From: Sapria himalayana
Taxonomy: Eukaryota; Streptophyta; Magnoliopsida; Malpighiales; Rafflesiaceae
Length of the DNA: 64,000 nucleotides
Assembly (NCBI GenBank): GCA_029783825.1
Contig: JAREIK010002261.1
Span: forward strand, 69,157-133,156
Direction: 5' to 3'
The position numbers were made by a program, and so were the translations under genes. The notes under the pieces are model-generated. The model was given only the letters and a program-made list of their open reading frames with translations, did not search any database and was not told the origin of the DNA. The stretch's first letter is position 1. Each line of letters starts with the position of its first letter. This document shows positions 50,540-63,900 of the stretch, one piece after another.

Positions 50540-53520
50540 TTAAATTAAAAACTTTGAAACCTTATTTTGATAATGATTGCATTCTTCTTGGAGATAAAGA
50601 AGTATTACTAATTACTCACTATAATGGTAATGTATCTCTTAACATTCATCATGATAAATTAAATTTAAAAGATGGTTTAGTAGTTCTTGAGATAAAAAAA
50701 ATTTATTATCTGTTAGTCAACTTATCCATGACAATGATTGTTATTTGAATTTAACTTTTTTAGTTTTTGTTATCAATGACTCTATATAGTAGATAATGAT
50801 AAATTAACATAAATAAGAATTTTTGTTATCCTTTAACAAGAAACAATTGAAACTTATATTATTACAAAATCTCAAGTAGTATACTCAAAAATTTTGTATG
50901 CTCGTTTAGTGCATCTTAATTGTCTTTTTTAAAAATTTAGAAAATAAAAAAGTTATTACTATTTCCAATTGGATAGTTAAGGATACTCCTTGCACTAATT
51001 ATCAACTTGGAAACTATCGCAAAGGTTTATTTAATAAATCAAAAACTACTACGAGTTTTTATCTTGAAAAAAGTTACAGTAATATAATTGGCCTAATATT
51101 CTTATTTCCACACATAAATTTTAATACAATGTTATTTTTATTGATGATTTTATCCGATACATATGTGTATATCCTTTAAGTTACAAATCTAATTTTTAAC
51201 CATGTTTTCAAATTTTTCAAATGTTTGTTGAAAAAATTTTTGATAAAAACGTTCTAATATGATGGAGGAGATGAGTTTTCTTCAAGTAATTTGTCAAATC
51301 ATTTGCATCAATATGGGATAAAATAAATATCATATTTACATACCCATGAACATAATGAATTAGGTGATTAGCTGAGATAAAACATAGACATATTGTAGAA
51401 ATATGTTTGACTCTTGTTTTCCATGCTAATATCCCTTTAAACTTTGGCTGATACCTTCTTAATTGCTACTTATGTCTTATCTTATTAATAGACTACATCT
51501 ATCTTTGATTGGTAATTATTATCCATATTTTAAATTATTTAGCTACCATCCAAGTTACTATATCTTATGTGTTTTTGGTACACTCTTCTTTATTTATTTA
51601 AAAACCTCTAACATGCACAAATCTTCAAAAAAGGTTGTATATTGTTCTTTCTTAGGATATTATTTTTTACACAAATGTTATAGATGTCTTGATCTATTTT
51701 CTTTATATAAAAAATGAATTATCTTTCTTTCATAATCTTTTCATTACACCTTTTACAAATCTTGATGAATAGTTTTCAAGAATTTCTTTATTGTTAACAA
51801 TGATCCTAAGACACTAAAAAAATACTCTCAAGGTTCTCCATCAGCATAGCTTCCATGCAAGAAGAAAATGTTACTATTTATGCTAATAACACTTAGGTCT
51901 TCAACGGTATTGACAACAAATGGGTATATTGCACCAAATTCATAGAATATCATATGATTGACTGCTTTAAAGCATGTTTTGTTGCTAAGAGATTTTACCA
52001 TATTCCCAGACTTGATTTTGGTGAAACATTTGGTCATTGTCAAGGCTACCACTAGTCATCTCAACCTCTCTATAATCAAGAATCTCTTTCTAATTGATTA
52101 TCTCTTTGAGAAGTTTTTCATGAAATAATATCCTAGTTTTGTGAGAAGAATCTGCCTACATTGTGTTTGTCTTCTACACAAGTCTATATATGGCCTTAAA
52201 CAAGCCCCTTGTGCTTGGGTTGCTAACTTTTGTTGAAAATCTTTTTTTTTTGTTTTAAATTCAGTCAAGCTGATAACTTTTTATGCATTCATCACACTTA
52301 AGCATCTTGTCCTCTTTCTTGTTTATCTTGATGACATAATTCTTATTGGTAATGAACTCTTTTTTATACATTAACTCATTACTTGACTGAATGATGATTT
52401 CTCTTTGAAGTATTTATGCAATCTCAATTATTTTTTGGGGATAGAGGTTAAAAATTTTCTGATGCCCCTTTGTTTACTCAAACTAAATATGCACATGATC
52501 TATTAGTTAAAACAAACATGCTTGATGCTACAATAATAAATTCTTCCATTGCCCACAAACCTACTCCTCTTCCAGATGATAAAAATCTCACGAATCCTAT
52601 AACTTACCAATGACTTTGTGGGTCCCTTCAATATCTCACCTTAACTTGCCTTGATCCTAGTTATGCTATAAACTTAGTTAGTCATCACTTCTAAAATCCA
52701 ACCATGGACTTTCATGTTGTCAAACACATACTTAGTCTCATCAAGGAAACCCTCACATGTTGTTTTAGATATTTATAATAATTTCACTTACTTTTAATGC
52801 CTTTTGTAATGTAGATTAGGTAAATCATCCTTTTAACTCAACAAATTACTTTTAGTTTTTGCATCTTTCTTGAATCAAAATACATTAATTTTGCTTCAAA
52901 TAAGTAACCTACTATCTCCCATTCTAGTGCAAAAGTATAATATCACACCATGGTCACTAATGTTACTAATCTCATGTGCCTCCAATATCTTCTCCATGAC
53001 ATTGGCATTCAACCCAAACGTCACCCTCTCCTTCTTCATGACAATCAAAATGTTATTCACACTTATTACATAATCATATTTTTCATGCTTGCATCAAACA
53101 AATTGAAATTAACTATCATTTTATTCATGAAAATACATCAATTTTGGTTCCAAGAAGTAACATACCATCTCCCACTCTAGTGCATAAACATAATATTGCG
53201 CCATGGGCAATACTGTTGTTGATATTAATGTGACTCCAATATCTTCTCCATGACATTGGCATTCAGCCCGAACATCAACCTCTCCTCCTTTGTGACAATC
53301 AAAATGTTATTCACTTATTACATAATCATATGTTTCATGTTTGCATCAAATACATTGAAATTGACTACCATTTTATTCATGAAAATGTAATGTTCAGCAT
53401 CTTTAACTCTGTCATCTTTCCTCTAAACAAATTGTTGATATTTTCATGAAAGTTTACAATACCTCTTTTCTAATGACTTCCAATACAAGTTTAGCACTCA
53501 TTCTGCTGCATTGCCATTCT
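50540..53520 (+). pseudogene. Copia retrotransposon polyprotein, decayed
   Basis: Order of Copia pol blocks: near the protease/pre-integrase junction CILLGDKEVLLITHYNGN and HDKLNLKDGLVV...IKKIYYLL (compare ILGDG..L.I.H.G... VP.I..NLLSV). Integrase pieces follow at ~51130-51270 (FIDDFIRYICVYPLSYKS) and at 51463-51717 (SYLINRL, YFKLF, VFGTLFF, FLGYYFLHKCYRCLD). RT pieces include ACFVAKRF near 51980 and a YGLKQAPCAW-like segment near 52190. A FLVYLDDIILI-like catalytic region lies near 52320, then SLQYLTLTCLDPSYAI, MDFHVVKHIL and an RNase H end (LLCDNQNVIHLLHNHMFH, IEIDYHFIHE). Many stops. No LTRs identified. Confidence 0.82.
52878..53386 (+). repeat. ~253 bp tandem duplication within the Copia RNase H region
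   Basis: 52878-53133 and 53134-53386 repeat the same stretch, from AAATACAT(T/C)AATTTTG to CATTTTATTCATGAAAAT. Both carry CTCCAATATCTTCTCCATGA and CAATCAAAATGTTATTCAC. The RNase H tail motif (LLHDIGIQP... HFIHE) therefore appears twice. Divergence between the units shows the event is old. Confidence 0.85.
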
Positions 53521-53521
53521 T

Positions 53522-53534
53522 GGGGGGGGGGGGG
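53522..53534 (+). repeat. Poly-G run (G13)
   Basis: Thirteen consecutive G followed by TGGGTG, right at the end of Copia homology. It could be genuine or reflect a sequencing/assembly length error. Confidence 0.8.
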
Positions 53535-56295
53535 TGGGTGAAAATGAACACACTATGAATAAAACCAAATAGAGAAAGATCTAGCAAAGAAATATTTTAA
53601 GAAATGACTATCACTAGCAACAATCTTCATTTTACTAAAATATCTTTTTCTATTTTTTATTTTCCTAGTATCATAATCAGAATGTGATATTTGGTTCAAA
53701 AATATGTCCTTTCTTTCTATATTTTATTTTCTAGTCGTTGCCTTCTTAATGCATAAAAATATATGTAATACTATAAATTAAACAAGCAAGTAATTATTTT
53801 TTTCTTTCAATCATGATTTAAGATCGCCTTTATCACATATATGTAAATTTATATGTACATGATATCATTTATAACATCCACATAATAATTTATACATCAT
53901 ATATAACAACATCAACATGTCTATATATATTTATAGATTTTCATACATATATGCATATGCATATATACATATGATGTTGTGTGTGTGTGCGTGTGCGTGT
54001 GTATACATGCATTAAATTTTCAAAAAAATATATATATATTAAAAAATAATGTTTATTAATTAAGTTTTATTATGATTTTTTGCAATGTAAGTGGTGATTG
54101 AAAGAATCTTGAACATTATCCAATACATTTGATGGAGGGATAATACTATTTGATGTATTTTCAATGATAATTACTTGACCTTTGTTAGAATATTTTTTGA
54201 TCGTCACTAAAAGTTTTCCATAAAATGTCATGAAAATCTGACTTTTTTAACTATTTTATTTGAAATGTGATAAATATTCATGATTTTTTATCCTTTTATA
54301 TATTTTTTTATATTTTTTATATATTGGTGATTTATTTTAAAATCATTTTAGGTCAACTTTTTATGACTTCAAATATTTATGAATATTTTTTTATTTTTTA
54401 AAAATTCTACAACATGTTCATATTTTAGTTTTATATAACATATTTAAATCATTAAAAGTGTATGTTGTTTAACTTTTTACTAGCAAGTGTAACAAGAGTT
54501 TTTTCTCATATTCAAAATGAACAATAATTTGTGGACATAAAAATATCTATATTTCTATTTTGATGAAGTAGGAATGATTTTATGATGTCAAATATCAATG
54601 AATTGTTTTGGAATTATAATAAACAAAATCAAGTGTCTTAAAACAAATGTTAAAATATATCAAAATAAATCATATATCATTAAAACTCAAATATCATTAA
54701 ACAAATGTTTGATATTATTGAATATTATTGAAAATTATCAATTTGTATAAAAATCCAACAAATAAAATTGAAGATCATTGATATGTGGGGAAAAGTCAAC
54801 TATGGGTGGGTGAAGATTCATCATTCTTGCTCTTTCATTTGAGAGCCCCTCTTGCTCATTTATAAAAAAGTTTTTTTTTCATTTTTTTAATCATCCAAAT
54901 CTGAAGTGTTATTAGTATGTATTTTATTTTATTGTTTATTTTTTTTTTCATTATTTATTATGTATATTCTATTTCAAAATATTAATGTATGTTTTTTTTG
55001 TAAGACCAACACATATAATTTATTAATGAACTATAAAAAATATGTTAACATATCTTACATACTTATTGAAAATGATTGAAATTGATCAAAAAAATTCATA
55101 TGCAATAGTAAAAAGTCGTATCATTTATAAAATTTGAATGTAATTGAATAACATGGAATTCTCATTGAATGCTACCAAACATATTCAATCCTTCTCAAGT
55201 AATACCAAGAGAATCATTGAATATTGCACATTGAAAGTACATCATATATTATTAAAAAATTTAAATAATATCATTAAAACTAAATAGATTCAATACAAAA
55301 AAATAATCATGAGATTTCATTAAATATTCATTTTAAAAAGACATCAAATAACATTGAATATGTTAGGATGTACAATAATGTATTAATGTTATTTGATTCA
55401 TGGAATATATAAACATAAGTCATTTTTATCTTAAGATATGAATATATTCATATATTCATATTTTATAAATGAATAACTTGTTACCATCTTTATTGTTCTA
55501 GATATGAATAAATAGTTAATTCACGAGGATATAAAGAATAACCTTTTAAAATAATTAGACACAAATTATTGTTATACTTTTTTAGAGGATATAAAGAATC
55601 TAGATGCATTGACTTTGTAAAAATTACATAAATTTTTTTTCGTGATATCTAAAATGTCTCATGATTTTCTGATCTTTACTATGTTTATTGTATATTAAAG
55701 TCTATCGTATTTATGATTGTGAATATTATTTTAAATAGGAAAATCAAATTACAATCAATATTATTGAACATTTGTTATGATAGAAAGATTAAGATAATAC
55801 ATAGATGAGTCTTCAAAATCAAATTCCAATATTACAACAAAATACATATGATGAAGTATATGATAAAATTTAAAGTTGTACAGATCATAATAGTTAGATT
55901 GAAAATGATCTTATAATTTTTATTTTTTTATGACTTAATGATTTGTAAAATTTTTTATGTTTTAGTTTTATTTTATAAGTATTAATTATAATTTTAAATT
56001 AAAGAATTTTTTTAATGTTATTTAATTTTTTTAATTCATAATTTTAAATTTTCTAAATACTAGATATGTATGTAAATATTTTGTATTTACATTATGTATA
56101 CATGTATCTACACAATAATTTCTATCTATATACAATGTGTGTACATATATATTCAATATGAGTATATATACACATTGTATGTACATTCTCTATACATTAT
56201 GTATATATTTTATATATTGTAATACACAATAATTATATTATGAGTATATATGGATACACATAACAATTAGCACTTCTATGTTATGTATAATATAT
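53535..56295. other. AT-rich spacer
   Basis: No gene recognised. It includes a GT microsatellite at ~53976-54003 and TA-rich strings. Composition suggests old decayed non-coding or element DNA. Confidence 0.55.
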
Positions 56296-56485
56296 TGATA
56301 TATGATGCCATCATGCTTAGCACTTGCTACCTGCACACACTGTCCAAGAGACATGGCCCACAGGTGTCCAGGTTCTAGGGCCTGGGCCCTTGTTAGGTGG
56401 ACCAGGTGCCTGGCCAGGCCCTGACGAGGGCATGCCTGGCTCTCATGGTTCAAACCCAAGCTATTCTAAGTTGGGCACATGCTGA
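56296..56485. other. GC-rich island
   Basis: About 190 bp of much higher GC than its surroundings (TGTCCAGGTTCTAGGGCCTGG, GGTGCCTGGCCAGGCCC, contains the palindrome CCTGGCCAGG). Short frames on both strands are open but show no family. It may be a captured or retrotransposon-derived piece. Confidence 0.45.
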
Positions 56486-57725
56486 CCAGGCAATAACCAT
56501 TCTCATCACAATTGTTGGCAAATATTTTAATGATAATTATCTGGAGTATCTTAATTTCTTTTTTCTTTTAAGTTTGAGGTGATGAATATACATTATATTC
56601 ATTATATCTATTGCACTATTTTAATTTATGTATTATTTATTTCACTTGTATCTAGTCTTAGTAGTGTAGTGCTTTATATTGATGGCATGCTCCAAACACT
56701 TTTAATTTTGTTCTTTAAAAAAACATCAGGTGTCTTGGGGCAGTCTCCAACATGTTAGCTAAATATGGTGGTGGTGGCGGCATTATCAATTTATTTCCCC
56801 CACTTTGATATCATGTTCAATAATATAAATACATGCGATAGGTGCCTCATTCATAATGAAAACCAAACCTGTAAAAGAGACCAGGTACAATGCCACGCAT
56901 AAGAAGAAATACATGATGAAAATTTATCTTCGAGAGCATGTTAGATTTATAAAATAGAAAGCATGTTATGATTGAATTAGCATCATGGTCATTGGAGATT
57001 ATATTATTTTGTTTTGGCACGTGTTATTTTTTTGTTTTTTTTGGAAGATAAAAATTATATTTGTCTGGGCATTTACTATTTTGATTTTAACCGGGCAACT
57101 ATTTTTATTTTCTATTTTTCAATTAGTTTTCGTAAAGTCTGAAGCCTATGAAATTTGTTAATGATACTAAGTTTCTACTTACCATGCATAGTTGGATGTT
57201 CTGGCAGTGCAATACTTTGCCTCATGTACTAGCTTTTGTGGTGTGTTGGTCTTTCTTTTCAGAGTCATGTGGTGCATGACATGCACTGTATATGTACATA
57301 TACCGAGTATATAAGTATGAATATACTTGGTATATATGTACGTAAATACTGAGTATATACATAGGTATATACTGAGTATGTACATAAGTGGGTGCATATA
57401 TTTATTTGTAGACATGTATATATTGTCATATATACACACCCATTTACACACAGACAAACTTTTGAATATATAATTGCTGGGCTGGTCTGGACATCATCGT
57501 GCATTGCTCACTGATGCAGGTAATAAAAGAAATGGATATTAGTTTTTTCCTAAAGCTTTGGTATGATATTTCTAGTCTAGGCTCGCCAGGAAGATAAATG
57601 TTTGTATTAAAAATTTTAGTAATTGTATTGATATGCATTTATCACATGGTACAAAGCGAACGTATGAGTAAATTAGTTTTTTTGCTCTAGATTTTGCAAT
57701 GATTGGTTTTAATTATACTAGGTAT
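56486..57725. other. Gene-like patchwork of unknown origin
   Basis: Mixed-composition patches have splice-site-like ends. CTTTTCAG|AGTCATGTGG lies near 57260, and CTGATGCAG|GTAATAAAAG ends near 57520. GCATCATGGTCATTGGAG lies near 56980. Palindromic TATGTACATA/TACTGAGTATA repeats interrupt at 57280-57420. The conserved parts could be introns and exons of a captured host gene, but no protein was recognised. Confidence 0.35.
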
Positions 57726-58110
57726 TAGAATGATGATGATGACGATGATGTTCGTGTAATGTCATTTAATCATGGTCCAAGAGAAATATCAGGTCCTATT
57801 TTGGGAGAAGCAGCTCGCCACCTCATCAAAAACTCTCTCAATCTCAAGATCACCAGTCGAGTATCATCATCCAACATACTTTTATTATAAGCAACAGCAG
57901 TAGTGGTAGTGGTGGTGATGACAACGACTACAGAGGCTGCAATGGTGGTAGTGGCGATAGCAATGGTAGCATCGGTGGTAGCAGTGGCAGCAGTGGCAAC
58001 AATTGCCGTAGTGGCGGTAGCAGTAGTGGTAGCAGCGGCCACACCGGCGGAGGGAGTAGCAGCGGTGGCAGTGGCCGTGGTAGTGGCAACAACAGCAACA
58101 ACAACTTTAG
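57726..58110. repeat. Triplet-repeat island of element 2
   Basis: After a short non-repetitive lead (HGPREISGPILGEAARHLI on the plus strand, then a stop) comes ~220 bp of imperfect AGT/GGT/AGC triplets. On the plus strand they give a Gly/Ser/Asn-rich peptide ending just after 58120, and on the minus strand an Ala/Thr-rich one. It is homologous, inverted, to 890-1425 in element 1. Coding status is unproven. Confidence 0.6.
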
Positions 58111-58111
58111 T

Positions 58112-58310
58112 GGTATATACATACGTATATAGTCAGTATATACGTACATATAATAGTGCAGTATTTTTTGTACATATATACTGAGTATATATGTACTCAG
58201 TATATATGTACACATAATACTATAGTTTATATGTACATATACTATAGTAATATATGAACGAGTAAAATGCTATTATATATGTACATATTTAATGTAGTAA
58301 TATATTTTTA
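58112..58310. repeat. Palindromic TATGTACATA/CTGAGTATATA repeats
   Basis: Directly beside the triplet island. It is the inverted counterpart of 691-885, sharing ACTGAGTATATATGTAC, ACTATAGTAATATATGAACG and related strings. Confidence 0.7.
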
Positions 58311-58764
58311 TGAAAATATATCTTTTTATTTATTTATTTTGTTTGATTGAGTGATTTAAATTTCTTACAGATATGGTACCGCATTGTTCCCCATATGAAG
58401 TTTGTATAAGTGAAAAAAAATTTCACTAGACATGACACACCATGACTCAAACAGCTTATTCACAGTAGAAAGTTAGTGATCGGAGGAGCAAAGAGAGAGA
58501 AATCAATGTCAATGCATGGATAGATTATACTTTATGCATTATCGATAGATACATTGATGAATAAGGTGTAATAAAATTGTTATTTTTTTATTTTAATTAT
58601 GTAAAATATTGAATTACAATAAATTATTAAATGATTTTATTTTTTGTTTATTATAAATTATTATTTATAGTTTTTTTTATTCAATTTGTATAAAAATATT
58701 AAATTTTTTAATTAAATAATTTTAAAATAAATTAAATTTTGAATATAGTTTTGAAATTAAAATT
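58311..58764. other. AT-rich spacer shared with element 1
   Basis: No gene. 58370-58570 corresponds in reverse complement to 430-660. Confidence 0.6.
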
Positions 58765-59144
58765 GATAGGGAAAATTCCCTAGTTAATTTAGAAAATTTT
58801 TTATAGCTAAATCTGCTAGCAAAAATTCCCTTGCTAAATTAGCTAAGGAAAATTTCCTAGCTAATTATATATATATCATTCTAAGAAAATTTCGTCGCTA
58901 AATCAGTCAATATATTCCGGATGAAATTAACTAGGAAAAATTTTTAGTTAATCCATCACTATATTCTGGTTGTAATTAGCTAGTAAAATTTTGTTGCTAA
59001 ATTCATCACTAAATTCCCCGCTTTTCTTTGCGTGAAATTTATGTCGCTATTCCGTCGCTAATCCGTCACACTTTAGCTAGGGATTGATCCCTAGCTAAAT
59101 TTCACTAACTAAATTTCCTTAGCTAAATTTTCCTAGATAATAAA
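58765..59144 (-). repeat. Right CACTA subterminal repeats of element 2
   Basis: Repeats of TTCCCTAGTTAATTTAG, GCTAAATTAGCTAAGGAAAA and TTCGTCGCTAAATCAGTC type continue to the terminus. Same motif vocabulary as the left array but mostly in the opposite sense, as expected for a CACTA element. Confidence 0.82.
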
Positions 59145-59159
59145 CATTTTCTTATAGTG
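59145..59159 (-). repeat. Right terminal inverted repeat of element 2
   Basis: CATTTTCTTATAGTG is the reverse complement of CACTATAAGAAAATG, matching the left end TACTACAAGAAAATG at 13 of 15 positions. TATC repeats begin immediately after. Confidence 0.82.
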
Positions 59160-60248
59160 TATATTTGTCTATCTATCCGTCTATCTATCTATCAATCTAT
59201 CTTTTTTACTATATATTTATATATCAATCTAATTATCTATCTATCTATCAATTTATATATCTATTTTTTTGTCTATCTATATGTATATTTATCTATCTAT
59301 ATATCTGTCAATCTATTTGTGTATCTATATGTCTATCTATCTATATATCTATTTGTCTATCTATCTATATATCTATCTAACTATTTATTTATCTATCTAT
59401 ATGTCTATCTATCTTTCTATCTATATATTCATCTATTAATCTATTTATCTATCTAATTAACTATATATCTATTCGTTTATCTATATGTCTATCAAATAAT
59501 TTATCTATCTATATATCTAACTATCTATCTATCTATTCATTTATCTATATGTCTATCAAATAATTTATCTATCTATCTATCTATCTATATATCTAACTAT
59601 CTATCTATGTATCTGTCTATTTATATGTCGATCTATCAAAATATCTTTCTATCTATTTTTTAGTTTATCTATATATCTATCTTTCTGTCTATCTATTTGT
59701 CTAACTATATATATATCTATCTATCTATCAAGCTATCTAATTATCTTTCTAACTACCTATCTATTTATCTATCTATACCTATTTGTATATCTATCTGTCA
59801 TTATATATCATTGCCAATATATTTATGTATATACCTATCATTTATCTATCTATCTCTGTGTCTATTTATCTGTGTTATCTATCTTTATATCAATCTATCT
59901 ATCTATTTGTCTATCTATCTATCAATATATCATCTATCGATCTATCTTTATATTTTTTGTCTATTTACCTGTCTATTTATCTGACTATCTATCCATCTAT
60001 TTTTATGTCTATCTATCTATCTATCCATCTATCTATCTGTCTTGTAATCTATTTATTTTCCTATCTATTTTCTATATATTTATCTATCTATTTGTCTATC
60101 TATATGTCTTTCTTTATGTATATCTATCTATATATCAATCAGTCTATCTATCTATGTATCAATATATATATATATATATATATATCTATCTATCTATCTC
60201 GTGATCTATTTATATATGTGTCCATCTATTTGTAACTATGTATTTAGC

Positions 60249-60282
<34 letters not shown>

Positions 60283-60901
60283 TCTATATATATTTTAATC
60301 TATCTATCTAATAATTGGTATACCTATATGTCAATCTATCTATCTATCTAATGATTTGTCTCTTTTTTATTTATCTATTTGTCTATATATCTATTAATAT
60401 ATCTATCTAACTATCTATCTATCGATCTGTCAATCAATCTTTCAATTTATTTTTTATCTAACTTTCTAACTATTTAACTAATTATATGTCTATTTGTCTA
60501 TCTATCAATTTTTCTATTAATTTGAGTATCAATTTGACTATCAATTTGACTATCAATTTGACTATCAATTTGACTATCATTCAATCAATCAATTTGTCAA
60601 GATATCTATCTATGTATTTATCTATCATCTTTCAATCTATCTTTATGTCTATCTCTATATCCATCTATCTATATATCTATCTATCTATTTGTCAATCTAT
60701 ATGTAAATACATTTGTCTATCTATCTATCTATATATTTAGTTATATATATGTTTATTTATTTATCTATCTTTCTATCTATCGGTTGATCTATCTATGTAT
60801 CAATCAATTTTTGTATCTATATATTTATCTATCTATCTATTTGTCTATCTATATGTATATTCATCTATCTATATATCTATTAATCTATTTGTATATATAT
60901 A

Positions 60902-60932
<31 letters not shown>

Positions 60933-63900
60933 CTATTTATCTATCCATCTATATATCTATCTATCTATATATTTATCTATCTATCTATCTATATATCAAT
61001 CTATCTAATTTTCATTTTGTCTCTTTATATATTTATATGTATATCTATTTCACTATATATCTATCTATCTATAAGTCCATTTATATATCTATCTATTTGC
61101 ATATATAAATCACTATCTATCTATCTGACTATTTATCTGTCTATCTATTTATCATTATAAATGGCTATCTATGTATCAATCTATATGTTTATCTATCTTT
61201 TAATCTATCTATATATATATATATATTTATCTAACACTTTCTCTATTTGTCTGTCTATCTATTTATTTATCTATCTATATGACTATCAATCTGTGTATCT
61301 ATCTATCTTTCTATATATATGGCTATCTATCTATTTGTCTATCTATCTGCCTATCTATCTGTCTATCTATTTATATATCTATCTATTGATCTTTTTGTCT
61401 CATTATATATCTATATATTTGCTTATCTATTTGACTATCTATCTAACAGCCATCTATATGTCAATCTATTTGTCTCTCAATATTTCTAGCTATTTGTCTA
61501 TCTATATGTCTATCTAACTATCTATATATTTGTTTTTAAATCTTTCAATCAATATGTCTGTCTATATATATATATCTGTCTATCTATATATTTTTTAATT
61601 TGTATATCTATCTATCTATTAGTTAATCTATTTTGTCAATTTATCTATCTATCAATCAATCTAACTATCTATCTATCAATCTATCTATCTATCTGACTAT
61701 CAATCTGTCCTTCAATTTGCGTATCAATCTGTCAATTAATCTATTTATCAATATATCTATCAATCTAATAATGAATATGTCTATTAATCTATCTCTCAAG
61801 TTGATTATCTATTTATTTATCTATTTGTCTAATTTTATTTCTATCTATTTATCTATTTGTCTATCTATCTATCCATCAATCTATTTGTCTATCTATTCAT
61901 ATATCTTTTTGTCTATATATATATATATATATCTATCTATCTATTCATCTATCTATATATTGATCGATCTATATATGTGTTTATCAATATGTATAATTAT
62001 TTGTCTATCTATCTATCCATCTATAAATATATCTATTAATCTAACTATTTGTCTATCTATGAATCTATCTATATATCTATCTATCTATCTATTTGTCTAT
62101 TTATATGTTGATATATCTATATTACTACTTTTCAATTGATATCTATATAAAACTATCTTTATGTCAATATATCTATCTAACCAGCAATCTATCTATTTAT
62201 ATTTCTATTTGTCTATCTATCTCTCTATATATCTATTTATTTGTATATCTATCTATCTCTCTATCTATCTATAAATCTATCTTTCTTATATCACTCTATC
62301 TATTTGATTAACTATGTCTTTCAACCTGTCTATGAATTTGTCTATCTATATATCAATCTATTTTTTTCCGTGTCTATCTATTTGTCTATCAATTTTCTAT
62401 ATATCTATATATCTATATATCTATTTATTTATCTATCTATGTGTCTCTCTTTCTGTTTATCTATCTATATAGTTAATTGATTATCTATTTGTATATCCAT
62501 CTATCGATATATCTATCAATCTATTTATATATCTTTCTATCTATGTATCAGTCTACCTATTTTTTTATCTATATGTCTATCTATTTGTCTATCTATCTTT
62601 CTATTGATTTATCTATATATTTGTCTTTTTATATGTTTATCTTTCTATCTATATGACTCTCTATCTATATAATTATCTATATATCTATATGTCAATTTAT
62701 CTAGTTATTTATCTATCTATCTATCTATTTACTTTTGATGTAGCTATCTATTTGTCTATATATCTATATATCTATATATCTATCTTTCTATCTATTATTC
62801 TATCTATCTATCTATCTGTATATTTATATTTCATTATATATATATATATCTCTATCTCTATATCTATATATATTTATCTATCTATTTATTTAACTATTTG
62901 TCTATCTATCTTTGTGTCTTCTAATCATTATATCTATCTGTTTATATATTTATTTATATATCAATCTTTCTATCTATATGTCCATCTATTTGTCAATTTA
63001 TATATATATTTATATATCTATCTATATGTCTATTTGTCTATTTAACTATTTATCTATTTTATCTATTTGTATATCAATCTATCGATAAATTTGTCTATCT
63101 ATCTGTTTATCTACCTAACTATCTATCTGCCTATCTATCTGTCTATATATCTATCTATCTCTTTATATATATCAGTTAGTTTATCTATCTATCTATTTAT
63201 CTATCTATCTGTTTGTCACTCTATCTATCTATATTACCATCTATTTGTCTATCTATTTGTCTATCTGTCTATCTATCTATCTGTCTATCTATATATCTAT
63301 CTATCTGTCTATTTGTTTGTTTATCTATCTATTTATCTATTTATTTGTCTATCTATCTATTTATTTTTTTGCCTATCTATCTTTCTAAAAATCTATCAAT
63401 CTATCAATCTATCCATCATTCTATCTATCAATATTTCTTTTACAATATATATCAATCAATCAATAAATCTAATTATCAATATGTCTATCAATCTATCTAT
63501 TAATATATCTATCAATATGTCAATCTATCTATTTATTTATCTATTTATTTTTCTATATATATATCTATCTATCTATTATGTGTCTATATATTTGTCTATG
63601 TATTTGTTTTTCTATCTATTTATCTATCAATCAATCTATTTATCTATCTATCTATATATATTTTTATCTATCTGTTTATCTATATATCTATCTATTTATC
63701 TATTTTTCTATTTGTCTATATATCTATTTATCTATTGATGTATCCTTCTATCTATCAAATTATCTATCTATCTATTAAACTACCTATCCATCAATCTACC
63801 AATCTATATATCATCTATCTGTCTATCTATTTGACTGTCTATTTATATATCTATATTTCTATCTATCTACCTATTTTATATTTATATATCTGTATTTTAT

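Larger units (their letters stand above)
26404..59159 (+). mobile_element. CACTA element 2, ~32.8 kb, inserted in the TATC array
   Basis: The left end TACTACAAGAAAATG (26404-26418) and the right end CATTTTCTTATAGTG (59145-59159) form matching inverted termini. Both run into subterminal GCTAAAT/ATTTAGC arrays, and both are flanked immediately by TATC repeats. Flanking triplets are CAT on the left and TAT on the right, consistent with a 3 bp target duplication that has one mutation. The element is unusually long because of an internal 9.7 kb tandem duplication and nested LINE, Copia and hAT elements. No CACTA transposase was found inside, so it looks non-autonomous. Confidence 0.8.
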
